Positions 1 to 6,998 of a stretch of 10,318 nt of DNA are shown here, piece after piece. The notes beneath the pieces are model-generated. The model worked only from the letters and a program-made list of their open reading frames with translations. It ran no database searches and was not told where the DNA came from. A program made the position numbers and the translations under genes. The DNA is from Prevotellaceae bacterium (GTDB lineage: Bacteria > Bacteroidota > Bacteroidia > Bacteroidales > UBA932): positions 1-10,318 of the forward strand of contig JAIROQ010000215.1 in the NCBI GenBank assembly GCA_031257455.1. Reading direction: 5' to 3'. How positions within the stretch are numbered: position 1 is the stretch's first letter; each line of letters begins with the position of its first letter.

Positions 1-848
1 TTGATATTTTCCGATTCCAGCATCATCTCAAAGTCATTGCGGGTGTAGGAACTTATCAGCCGGTTGTTTTGGTTGTTGGATTCCGCCACAATATAGGAAT
101 TGAAGTAACGTTTGAGGAATAAATCATCAAACGACATTTGGGAAATTTCGTTTTCACCGGTAAAGCAAAGAGTGTTCGCCAGTGTTTTACGTATTTCGGG
201 ATAATACACCCAGAATAAACGCGCTTTTACTTTTTCGCCGTCTTCATCATCTCCGTCTGCCGTGCGCAGTTGACGGTAATATACGCGGATAGGACAAATG
301 CCGATAATCCGCACAAACATTTGCGAATAACGGGTATCGAAGAACCATTCTTCTTTTATCAACAGTTCCTGTACTTCGCTCCAGTTGATTTGCCCGCGAA
401 TGATCACGGTCGTATCGCCCGTACCGTCCATTTTAGGCCTTGTTTGCTTGCGGTCGGCGGCGTTAAACCGTGTAATAAGGGTTTGGGGCGATAATACGGT
501 GGTAAATTCGTCAGAGTCGGTATCATAGGCCGTTATTTTTCCGGCCTGTATAGCCTGTACCAACGCTTGCACTAAACTTTTGCGGCCTTGCATTACCTCA
601 GTTGGATAGTATAAGGGATAATTGATTTTTTCCCGCAGGTCAATAGTACGCCATATTTTCCTTGCCCATACTACATCGGATTCGCGAATAGGCGTGTAGG
701 GGAAAGGTTCTTTTTCCTGCACTATATCCCGGTGGAATGCGCCGTCCATTACTAAACTTTGCTTTTGTTGCAACTGTTGTTGAGCTACTGCGCTACTGCC
801 GATAAGCAGGAAAATACTAAATAACGAAATGGTAATAAAATGTTTCAT
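1..848 (-). CDS. porN: T9SS periplasmic ring protein GldN/PorN (3' end cut off by window)
   Basis: GldN/PorN binds the lipoprotein GldK/PorK to form the large ring under the outer membrane in the type IX secretion system. The ATG is at 846-848, and 282 codons stay open to the window edge with no stop, so the C-terminus lies outside. Family members are usually somewhat over 300 residues, so a modest part is missing. Residues 1-22 form a Sec signal peptide: Lys at position 3, a hydrophobic core, and likely cleavage after AVA before a Gln-rich start. The family-typical segment DVVWARKIWRTIDLREKIN (58-76) follows, then a body rich in Trp, Tyr and Arg (for example INWSEVQELLIKEEWFFD at 154-171). 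The gene is 18 bases downstream of gldM and is the last of the five por genes visible. Identification rests on this motif plus gene order; I could not run an alignment. Confidence 0.93.
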   Translation of the reverse strand, partial: MKHFITISLFSIFLLIGSSAVAQQQLQQKQSLVMDGAFHRDIVQEKEPFPYTPIRESDVVWARKIWRTIDLREKINYPLYYPTEVMQGRKSLVQALVQAIQAGKITAYDTDSDEFTTVLSPQTLITRFNAADRKQTRPKMDGTGDTTVIIRGQINWSEVQELLIKEEWFFDTRYSQMFVRIIGICPIRVYYRQLRTADGDDEDGEKVKARLFWVYYPEIRKTLANTLCFTGENEISQMSFDDLFLKRYFNSYIVAESNNQNNRLISSYTRNDFEMMLESENI

Positions 849-866
849 ATTATATACAAATAATTT

Positions 867-2411
867 TTATCTAACTTTTACGGTAAGGTCCGGTAACTCC
901 ACATCCCCATTGGGGCCTCTGGCGATTATATTCGTAAAAGCAACGAGTTGTCCCGAACGTACGCGGTTGAATAATTGTTTTTGTTCTTCGGTAAATAATT
1001 GCGAATTGGAGGCTTTTTCTTCCAGGTATCCTTGAATTGTGGCGGATACGGTGAATGAAGTAACCCGGTATTTCAAGTCGAAATCAAAATCTTTCATTTC
1101 GGCAAATATTCCTTGCGAAGCCATCAGGTCGCCTTTTGTGGCGGTTTTCGTAGTAATACCTTCCAAGCGTGGCGTGGGAACGGGCAGGTTTTTCACACGA
1201 AATGTCATGCCGCCCATGTCTTTTCCGTCAAATGCTACGGAGACTTTGCAAAGATTGCCGCTGCCCGGAGTGAGGATAAACTCGTTTGTGCCGCGGGTAA
1301 TCGTACCATTCGTTACGGTTGGTATCAACTTTTCGGGCGGAACGCCGGAAAGTGAAATGCTGATAGGGTTTTCTATACCGCGATATACTACATTCATTTT
1401 GGTCGGCGAAACAACTACATTGGGTTCCGCTACCTGGAATTGGATAGTTACCGGACGCGTTGTTTTTCCGTCCGGTCCGCTAAATTCGATAGCGCCCTTC
1501 AAGTTCACTGGCCCTACCGTTTGCGCCTGATATTTGTAAGTAATTTTACCGGTTTGGTTTGCTTGATAGGTTCTTCCGCCTATTTGCAAAGTAGGACGCG
1601 CTGTAGGGTCATAAGCGGCTAAGAATATTTCGGCGCTGTATTCTGTTCCTTTCAGCACATAATTGGAAGTGGGGATAACCGCCACGTCAATATTCGAGAA
1701 CTTAAAATCGGACGCATCAATTTGGCTGGACAAATGGTTAAGTACTTCGCTTTCGCAGTTGAGAATATCAAGTTGGAATTTTGACAGCAGCGAAATCGCC
1801 GAAATCAGCGGGATACTTTCAAATTGAGTTTCCCAAGTACGGCGCATGCCATCGGAGCCTTCCGGCGGATTGTCGGTTTGCAATAAATTGTGAATAGATT
1901 CGGTAACCATTGTATTACCGGCGGACATTGCGAGTAGAAATTCTTTATAGTCGGTAATTTTTTTGCGGATAGTATAAGCCTCTCCGTTGCCATCGCCAAG
2001 TAAAATCCGGGATGCGACATCGGTATTATCTTTTCCTTCGATAGCCCAAGAGTCAAAAGAGAGTCCGTCATCTTCCAGCGCCGGCGCATCTTCCCCGTCA
2101 CTGGCTTTGACGATTTGTACTTTCAGATGTTGAATATAGATGTACAATTCTTCGGCTCTTGTGTGCACTTCTTCGGCTTTGTCCTGCCAAGGTTTTACTT
2201 TTTCGGGGTTTTCCGCTGCTGCCCGTGCAAAGTCGGACAACTCGGCTTTATTTTTTATGCGAGTGGTTTCAATACTTTGCTTGAGGCTTTTATTAATAAG
2301 CACAAATGCGTCCAACACTTCAACAGATACATTCAGCGCTAACATTGCCGTTAGTACCAAGTACATCATGTTAATCATTTTTTGACGTGGAGTGAGTTTG
2401 CCGCCGGCCAT
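867..2411 (-). CDS. porM: T9SS inner-membrane motor and periplasmic shaft protein GldM/PorM
   Basis: GldM/PorM pairs with GldL in the inner membrane. It is thought to transmit proton-motive energy through a long periplasmic shaft to the GldK-GldN ring. The 514-residue length equals the usual family size. The N-terminus is highly characteristic: MAGGKLTPRQKMINMMYLVL leads into a single transmembrane helix at about residues 13-37, containing the NVSVEVLDAF segment with its membrane-embedded Glu31. A helical region follows to roughly residue 210 (D1 in known PorM structures). The rest is beta-rich (D2-D4), for example VVSPTKMNVVYRGIENPISI around 335-354. The start is the ATG at 2409-2411, directly preceding the conserved MAGGK motif. 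It lies 57 bases after gldL and 18 bases before gldN, consistent with one transcript. Long plus-strand reading frames inside it are antisense shadows. Confidence 0.97.
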   Translation of the reverse strand: MAGGKLTPRQKMINMMYLVLTAMLALNVSVEVLDAFVLINKSLKQSIETTRIKNKAELSDFARAAAENPEKVKPWQDKAEEVHTRAEELYIYIQHLKVQIVKASDGEDAPALEDDGLSFDSWAIEGKDNTDVASRILLGDGNGEAYTIRKKITDYKEFLLAMSAGNTMVTESIHNLLQTDNPPEGSDGMRRTWETQFESIPLISAISLLSKFQLDILNCESEVLNHLSSQIDASDFKFSNIDVAVIPTSNYVLKGTEYSAEIFLAAYDPTARPTLQIGGRTYQANQTGKITYKYQAQTVGPVNLKGAIEFSGPDGKTTRPVTIQFQVAEPNVVVSPTKMNVVYRGIENPISISLSGVPPEKLIPTVTNGTITRGTNEFILTPGSGNLCKVSVAFDGKDMGGMTFRVKNLPVPTPRLEGITTKTATKGDLMASQGIFAEMKDFDFDLKYRVTSFTVSATIQGYLEEKASNSQLFTEEQKQLFNRVRSGQLVAFTNIIARGPNGDVELPDLTVKVR

Positions 2412-2468
2412 AATTGTTTAGTTTAAAAAGTAGCTTGTGAATATTTTTGTTATTCCGTCATTCGTGAG

Positions 2469-3425
2469 TTATCTTTTTTTCAAAGTCTTATTCACTGTAT
2501 TTACTACCGATACATATGCCGTATTAAGTTCCGCAATCAACTTGTTCAATTCAATCATTTGCCGGTCGAACTGTTGGGATTGTTTTGCCGAGTTACCCAT
2601 CACCGTCAGTAATTTTTGGCTATGTTCGACATATCCTCTATGTTCCTGCATGTACAATTCGTAGGATGTATTTACGGCCTGCAAATTTTTGTTCAATGCC
2701 GCTAAGTTGGCATTCGCCTGTTGTCCGCCTGCGGTAATGGTTTTTGCCGTTTCGTTATAGGCGTTGGCAAAAGCTTGGGTCGTTTGGCTTAGTGCCGTTA
2801 AATTTGCAGTGGCTTGTTGTCCGCCGGCTGCAATGGTTTTCGCCGTTTCATTGTAAGCATTGGCAAAGGCCTGCGTAGTTTGGTTCAATGTCGTCAAATT
2901 GACGTTCGCTTGTTGCCCGCCGGCCATGATGGTTTGCGCTGCTTCGTTGTAAGCGACTGCAAAAGTTTGGGCTGTCTGGTTAAGTACCGTCATGTTGCCT
3001 GCCGCCTGTTGTAATCCGCCGACAAACCGGTTGGAAGTTTCGGCTACGGTAGCCAATGCGCCGAGGCTGCTTAGGGATTGATTAAAACGCTCTACATTTC
3101 TCTTTAAATTATCCGCCGAGTCGGCGTCTATGTCCAACCCTTTCCTTTTCTGCGCGCTCAGCGCTGCTTTGTCTGCTGCGCCATGCCCGTCTCCTAATTC
3201 AGGGAATACCGCATCCCAGTGGTAATCCAAAGGGAGCGGGTCAAATGCCGAGAAAAAGAAAATGATGCATTCAATGCCCATGCCGATAGTAAGCATATAT
3301 CCTGCCAGTGGCCAGTGTTGCAGCTTAAACAATGCGCCGATAATAACCATGGATGCTCCCCAGCCATACATGCGGGCTGTGAATGTTCTCCAACCTTTTT
3401 TTTCTACGAATTGAAAGAATGCCAT
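2469..3425 (-). CDS. porL: T9SS inner-membrane motor protein GldL/PorL with internal 32-residue repeats
   Basis: GldL/PorL is the inner-membrane stator-like partner of GldM; the pair powers T9SS export and, in gliding species, motility. I use the ATG at 3423-3425 (318 residues). A TTG two codons upstream is possible but has no support. Numbered from the ATG, two transmembrane helices lie at about 18-33 and 39-59, joined by the short KLQHWP turn. Glu52 in the second helix (GMGIECIIFF) matches the buried acidic residue considered central to ion-driven motor function. A charged linker follows, then a long Ala/Gln/Asn/Thr-rich cytoplasmic region with three 32-residue tandem repeats (149-244) and a helical tail ending LKKR. 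The length is close to P. gingivalis PorL and longer than flavobacterial GldL. The gene lies 38 bases after gldK and 57 before gldM. Confidence 0.96.
   Translation of the reverse strand: MAFFQFVEKKGWRTFTARMYGWGASMVIIGALFKLQHWPLAGYMLTIGMGIECIIFFFSAFDPLPLDYHWDAVFPELGDGHGAADKAALSAQKRKGLDIDADSADNLKRNVERFNQSLSSLGALATVAETSNRFVGGLQQAAGNMTVLNQTAQTFAVAYNEAAQTIMAGGQQANVNLTTLNQTTQAFANAYNETAKTIAAGGQQATANLTALSQTTQAFANAYNETAKTITAGGQQANANLAALNKNLQAVNTSYELYMQEHRGYVEHSQKLLTVMGNSAKQSQQFDRQMIELNKLIAELNTAYVSVVNTVNKTLKKR
2694..2981 (-). repeat. Three tandem 96-base units in gldL (3 x 32 residues)
   Basis: Units lie at 2886-2981, 2790-2885 and 2694-2789, read on the minus strand. Each encodes a version of NQTTQAFANAYNETAKTI followed by a residue or two, then AGGQQA, a small residue pair, NL, and a Thr/Ala-Ala-Leu ending. 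Units two and three are nearly identical as protein, while unit one is more diverged (AVAYNEAAQTIM). Many codons differ only at the third base, so the repeat is more conserved as protein than as DNA. Residues 115-148, just before it, look like a decayed fourth unit (NQ..., then GGLQQAAGNMTVL). Confidence 0.93.
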
Positions 3426-3463
3426 ATTCAAATATTATTTAGTAGTTATGTGTTTTTTTATTG

Positions 3464-4807
3464 TTAGCGGGTTCCCATATACGACCGTACGCAACGGAAT
3501 CCGATATATGATTTGGTAGAATCCTGGTATTCGTACATACGTGTGCCGCATTGTAAGAAATACGAAATATCTTTCCATGAACCGCCACGCACGACTTTGC
3601 GTTTGAAGACGGACGGGTCGGAGCTTTTGGAATTGGTCGTGAAATTCGGTTCCAAATCGTGGTACTGGCTATACGCATTTTCATCGAATGTATTGGACGT
3701 CCATTCGGACACATTGCCTGCCATGTCGTACAGCCCGTAATCGTTCGGTTCGTAAGAACCTACGGGCATGGTGTACACGCCGCCGTCCAGTTCATATTTC
3801 CCGCGTTGCGGTTTGAAATTCGCCAAATAGCAGCCTTCCTTATTGGTCGCATACGGCCCGCCCCAGGGATAGAGTTCACTTTCCAGGCCGCCGCGCGCCG
3901 CATATTCCCATTCCGCTTCATTCGGTAGCCGGTAGGGATTGGGATAATCTCTCGAAAGGCTGGAGTAAATCATATCCGTACGCCACCAGCAGAATGCCGT
4001 AGCCTGTTTCCACGAAATGCCGACTACCGGATAGTCATTGTAGGATACGTGAGAAAAATAGCTGGTCACAAAAGGCTCGTTGTAGGAAAAAGCAAAATCG
4101 CGTATCCAGCACAGGGTATCGGGATATACATAAACCGATTCTTTCATAATAAATGAACTGCGGTCGCGTATCTCTTCGCGTTCTCCCTGTGCATTGATGA
4201 TAAAACCGGTATATTTTTTCTGTTCCGCATCGTAACGGGCATGAGCGGCCTGTTGGTAGTCAATCCATGAGTATTCATAAATCAATTTACGGACGTCTAT
4301 TTCTTCCCGTCTGGAAATGGCTTCGTCTCCGGAATAATTCATTTCACGGAGAAGCGAGCGGTGTGCTTCGTCTTTACGGTTTATACGCGCCCGCCAGTTT
4401 AATGGCCGTTTCTCGTCATCGGTATAATCGAAATCTTCATCTTCCGGCAAGAAAAAGTTGTCGTCTGCTGTGCCTAAGAGCGCACGGATAATAGAGTCCC
4501 GTACATAGTTTGCAAATTGGCGGTATTCATAATTGGTGATTTCCGTTTGGTCCATCCAAAAGGCATTGATTGTGATTGTGCGGGGAACAGCGTTCATAGC
4601 CCACAAAATATCCTGGTCGTTATTTCCTATTACCACATGTCCGGAAGGGATATATATCATTCCAGAAGGCGGTATTTCTGTTGTTCCTGCAGATTTTCCT
4701 TTTGTTCCACGCGACAATTCGCCTGTGTAACCGTAATTAGACCCCATACACCCGTAGAGGCAGAGAGATAATATAATAACCACAGTTAAGTAGAGCGATT
4801 TATTCAT
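3464..4807 (-). CDS. porK: T9SS ring lipoprotein GldK/PorK with FGE-sulfatase fold
   Basis: GldK/PorK is an outer-membrane lipoprotein that forms the periplasmic T9SS ring together with GldN. The 447-residue protein starts MNKSLYLTV and has a lipobox-like LYGC, placing the lipidated cysteine at residue 20. The rest matches the formylglycine-generating-enzyme-like domain. It begins with MIYIPSGHVVIGN (50-62) and continues with MDQTEITNYEYRQF (85-98), YRLPNEAEWEYAARGG (292-307), GLYDMAGNVSEWT (358-370), VVRGGSW (405-411) and IGFRCVRS (435-442). An insertion at about 102-250, with an acidic stretch near 121-132, separates the first fold motifs from the rest. The paired active-site cysteines of true FGE are not arranged correctly: Asp413 stands where the first is expected. 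A structural role is therefore inferred. Transcribed after porP (27-base gap) and before gldL (38-base gap). Confidence 0.96.
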   Translation of the reverse strand: MNKSLYLTVVIILSLCLYGCMGSNYGYTGELSRGTKGKSAGTTEIPPSGMIYIPSGHVVIGNNDQDILWAMNAVPRTITINAFWMDQTEITNYEYRQFANYVRDSIIRALLGTADDNFFLPEDEDFDYTDDEKRPLNWRARINRKDEAHRSLLREMNYSGDEAISRREEIDVRKLIYEYSWIDYQQAAHARYDAEQKKYTGFIINAQGEREEIRDRSSFIMKESVYVYPDTLCWIRDFAFSYNEPFVTSYFSHVSYNDYPVVGISWKQATAFCWWRTDMIYSSLSRDYPNPYRLPNEAEWEYAARGGLESELYPWGGPYATNKEGCYLANFKPQRGKYELDGGVYTMPVGSYEPNDYGLYDMAGNVSEWTSNTFDENAYSQYHDLEPNFTTNSKSSDPSVFKRKVVRGGSWKDISYFLQCGTRMYEYQDSTKSYIGFRCVRSYMGTR

Positions 4808-4834
4808 AATTAATTTTAATGTATTTTTAATTTT

Positions 4835-5773
4835 TTACAAATATCTTATACTTTTGTACCGTTGTGCACCGCGCACGGTCTTTACCGCAAACGAATAGCT
4901 TAACATCAACTCATGCGTGCCGCTGCTGAAGCGGCTTAGCCGGGAAGTGGCATATTCGTAGGCATAGGCCACCTGCAATCCGCTGAAAACTTCCAGCCCG
5001 GCCATGGCAGCGATTGTCTGTCCCCAACGGTAGCTGATACCCGCCCAGTATTTTTTATTATACATCGCATGGCAGGCTATGTTGTAGCTTGTTTGCGTAA
5101 AGTCGGACACCACCGTCAACATGGGCGTTATCATCCACGTGGTACTGTCCGCAAAGAATGTAAACCCGCCCGTAAGGTACAGCGTGGGGCGGTAGCGGGC
5201 ATTATTGTCAACGCCTAATTTGGGGCTGGTAAGATGCGTGAATGATACTCCGCCAAACCAGCGGGAATTGGAATAATACGCTCCTGTTCCCAAATCGAAT
5301 GCGGCGCCTGCATTTTCCTGGCTCGGCGCTACCGGGTCAGTTCCGCCGTCCGGCAGTTTCCATGTATTGTTGGCATACCAGCTGCCGATAAAGCCCAACG
5401 AAACGCCTATGCCTATTTGCCCGTCTCCCAAGTCCCGGCGGTACGCATAGCCGAAATTTAATCCCGGCGCACGTAGAAAACCGGCTACCTCGTTCTGCAA
5501 CGTAACGCTGATACCGCTGCGTATTCCGAATACATTCACCGGCCCATGCACGTTTACAACGGTAGAAACGGGCGCTTCGTCAAATCCTCGTAACTCCAAA
5601 CGGTTATAGCCGGAGGCGCAAAACATCCCTTCTTGCGTATTGCCCGCATACCCCGGATTTATAAATGTTGGGTTCATAAACCATAAATTAAATTGAGCGT
5701 CTTGTTGTGCCTGAACTTTGCTGGAAATCCCCATTATGGCTATTGCCGGAAGTATTTTATACCAAACAGTCAT
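4835..5773 (-). CDS. porP: T9SS outer-membrane protein PorP (PorP/SprF family)
   Basis: PorP/SprF proteins are predicted outer-membrane beta-barrels that associate with the GldK-GldN ring or help particular T9SS substrates reach the cell surface. The 312-residue product begins with a signal peptide (residues 1-22, likely cleaved after VQA). The family signature follows: QDAQFNLWFMNPTFINPGYAGN (24-45). The remainder is rich in aromatic and Gly residues with alternating short strands, such as NFGYAYRRDLGDGQIGIGVS and YWAGISYRWGQTIAA, as expected for a barrel. There is no extra OmpA-like or TPR domain. It ends LSYSFAVKTVRGAQRYKSIRYL. It is first in the por block; a promoter candidate lies about 40 bases upstream and an AGGGG stretch just before the ATG. 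SprF-type paralogues share this fold, so the PorP name rests on its position beside porK. Confidence 0.93.
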   Translation of the reverse strand: MTVWYKILPAIAIMGISSKVQAQQDAQFNLWFMNPTFINPGYAGNTQEGMFCASGYNRLELRGFDEAPVSTVVNVHGPVNVFGIRSGISVTLQNEVAGFLRAPGLNFGYAYRRDLGDGQIGIGVSLGFIGSWYANNTWKLPDGGTDPVAPSQENAGAAFDLGTGAYYSNSRWFGGVSFTHLTSPKLGVDNNARYRPTLYLTGGFTFFADSTTWMITPMLTVVSDFTQTSYNIACHAMYNKKYWAGISYRWGQTIAAMAGLEVFSGLQVAYAYEYATSRLSRFSSGTHELMLSYSFAVKTVRGAQRYKSIRYL

Positions 5774-5809
5774 GCACTTTACCCCTGATTTCTACATTAA
5801 GTAATTTTA

Positions 5810-5840
5810 CAAAGTAACTAAATAAAACCGAATTGCGCAA
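5810..5840 (-). promoter_or_regulatory. Putative Bacteroidota-type promoter of the por operon
   Basis: Read on the minus strand, TTG (5838-5840) is followed after 20 bases by TTACTTTG (5810-5817). This is one mismatch from the phylum's -7 consensus TAnnTTTG, with the expected -33 TTG at normal spacing. Transcription would begin near 5803, giving a leader of about 30 bases before the porP ATG. A T-rich tract lies just upstream of the -33 element. Inferred by pattern only. Confidence 0.5.
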
Positions 5841-5968
5841 AAAAAAGTATTGTTTTAATTAAAAAAAACAGTATACACCCTGTCTCTTACATCAATATAG
5901 TTGCCTGCGTTTGACTACATTTTTTCCTGTAAGTTTAACGGAGAATTAGTGGTTAGCGGTATTAGTCA

Positions 5969-6024
5969 TTTGGAGATTTGGAGATTTGAAGATTTGAAAA
6001 TGTGAAGATGTGCTAATGTGACTA
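5969..6024. repeat. Degenerate 8-base tandem repeat
   Basis: Seven consecutive 8-base units read tttggaga, tttggaga, tttgaaga, tttgaaaa, tgtgaaga, tgtgctaa and tgtgacta. The units drift gradually from left to right, the pattern expected from slippage followed by point mutation. The array is non-coding and lies in the spacer between the two operons. Confidence 0.8.
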
Positions 6025-6044
6025 ATTTTTTAATGTGACTAATT
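6014..6044. repeat. 14-base direct repeat
   Basis: The string taatgtgactaatt occurs at 6014-6027 and again exactly at 6031-6044, separated by three T residues. The first copy overlaps the end of the 8-base-period array, so both probably arose from the same replication-slippage history. Confidence 0.85.
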
Positions 6045-6102
6045 GGGCTGACGCCAACTATCCATTAATCATTAATCATTAAAATACGCTTGATTTGTGC
6101 GG

Positions 6103-6137
6103 AAAATAAAATCACCGGAAAATTTTCCGATGATTTT
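6103..6137 (-). terminator. Intrinsic terminator of the M23-to-zinc-ribbon block
   Basis: Two 15-base arms (6108-6122 and 6123-6137) are complementary around a central AAAATTTT, which would form the loop and closing pairs. At 6115/6130 the plus-strand RNA would have a C-A mismatch, whereas the minus-strand RNA has a G-U wobble pair, so the stem is intact only in the minus-strand transcript. The U-rich tail (complement of 6103-6111) also follows the hairpin in that direction. It begins 22 bases past the stop codon of the zinc-ribbon gene. Confidence 0.75.
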
Positions 6138-6158
6138 TTTGTTCTATTTTGGCTTGTA

Positions 6159-6980
6159 TTAGTCGGAAAAACTCTTATCCACTAAAATGCGGCCGCAATA
6201 TTCGCATACAATAATTTTTTTACTCAATGCAATGTCTAATTGGCGTTGCGGCGGAATTTTATTGAAGCATCCGCCGCAGGCATCGCGTTCTACGGTTACT
6301 ACCGCCAAACCGTTGCGTGCATTCTGGCGTACTTTTTTATACGCAATCAACATGCGGTCGTCAATAAATTTCTGCAAATCTTCCGATTTTTTCTCTAACG
6401 CTTTTTCTTCTTTAGACGTTTCGGAAACAATTTCATCTAATTCCTTTTTCTTCAATTCAAGGTCTTCGGTACGGTCGGCCAATAATTTTTTAGCGTCATC
6501 CAACATACCTTTCCGCTCTTTCAGTTGCAGCGTGTATTCCCTCACGCGCTTTTCCGCCAGTTCGATTTCCAAATTCTGGTATTCGATTTCTTTGGACAAC
6601 GAGTCATATTCGCGGTTGTTTTTCACATTTTTTTGTTGTTCGGTATATTTTTTTACCGCTGCGCTTGCTGTATTGATGTCTATTTTCCGTTTGGCAATGT
6701 TGGCTTCCATGTCTTTTACTTCGCCCTGCAAATTGGATATGCGCGTTTTCAGCCCTTGTATTTCATCTTCGAGGTCGCGCACTTCCAGCGGCAATTCGCC
6801 GCGTACGGCGCGGAGTTTATCTATTTGCGAATCGGTTTGCTGGATTTGATAAAGTATTCGCAATTTTGCTTCCGGCGAATCATTATCTACCGTTGCCTGT
6901 TTTTTTGAAACTGCCGGCTTTGCAGGCGCCGGAGCGGTTTCTTTTTTTGTCGCTTTTGGGGGAGTTACTTTTTTTGCCAT
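6159..6980 (-). CDS. Coiled-coil protein with C-terminal C4 zinc ribbon
   Basis: The 273-residue product has three parts. Residues 1-30 are a disordered Lys/Pro/Ala-rich leader. Residues about 38-215 form long, highly charged helices with strong coiled-coil character. Residues 235-262 form a C4 zinc ribbon, with Cys235 and Cys238 (CGGC) and Cys259 and Cys262 (CEYC) as ligands and NKIPPQ between them. This is the architecture of the C4-type zinc-ribbon family (formerly DUF164), found across bacteria and often beside Nif3-like genes, as here. A nucleic-acid-binding role is suggested for the family but its function is not settled. No signal peptide is present, so it is likely cytoplasmic. It starts 18 bases after the Nif3-like gene and is the last gene of its block, followed by a terminator. 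Confidence 0.9.
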   Translation of the reverse strand: MAKKVTPPKATKKETAPAPAKPAVSKKQATVDNDSPEAKLRILYQIQQTDSQIDKLRAVRGELPLEVRDLEDEIQGLKTRISNLQGEVKDMEANIAKRKIDINTASAAVKKYTEQQKNVKNNREYDSLSKEIEYQNLEIELAEKRVREYTLQLKERKGMLDDAKKLLADRTEDLELKKKELDEIVSETSKEEKALEKKSEDLQKFIDDRMLIAYKKVRQNARNGLAVVTVERDACGGCFNKIPPQRQLDIALSKKIIVCEYCGRILVDKSFSD

Positions 6981-6998
6981 ATTTATTGTTATTATATT

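Larger units (their letters stand above)
5774..6158. other. 385-base AT-rich intergenic spacer between two operon blocks
   Basis: No credible gene is present on either strand, and I see no tRNA or other structured RNA. From right to left it holds the hairpin ending the upstream block, short attaatc repeats (6064-6080), a 14-base direct repeat, an 8-base-period degenerate tandem repeat, a mixed unique stretch with a short Tn5-end-like string, and the putative por promoter. A-rich and T-rich runs around 5840-5870 would favour an upstream AT-rich promoter element. Confidence 0.8.

Noticed and set aside
1039..1530. 163-residue plus-strand reading frame
   Set aside because: Lies wholly antisense to gldM, which is an unambiguous full-length family member; the translation has no recognisable domain and composition typical of a shadow frame.
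1805..2101. 98-residue minus-strand frame inside gldM
   Set aside because: Overlaps gldM in another frame on the same strand, with no sign of a frameshift in gldM and no known motif.
2694..2981. CRISPR-like array or non-coding satellite
   Set aside because: The 96-base units are in frame with gldL, contiguous without spacers, and conserved as protein.
3426..3431. TTG start giving two extra residues (MN) to GldL
   Set aside because: The ATG at 3423-3425 gives MAFFQFVEKKGW, a normal GldL start; there is no evidence for initiation at the TTG.
3439..3714. 91-residue minus-strand frame across the gldK 3' end
   Set aside because: Overlaps the conserved C-terminal FGE motifs of gldK in a different frame; gldK reads through intact.
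5881..5960. Candidate small RNA or tRNA in the spacer
   Set aside because: No cloverleaf, no strong GC stem and no terminator-like end could be found by eye.
6187..6849. 220-residue plus-strand reading frame
   Set aside because: Antisense to the coiled-coil zinc-ribbon gene; its Ser/Phe-rich product is what the complement of Glu/Lys-rich codons produces.
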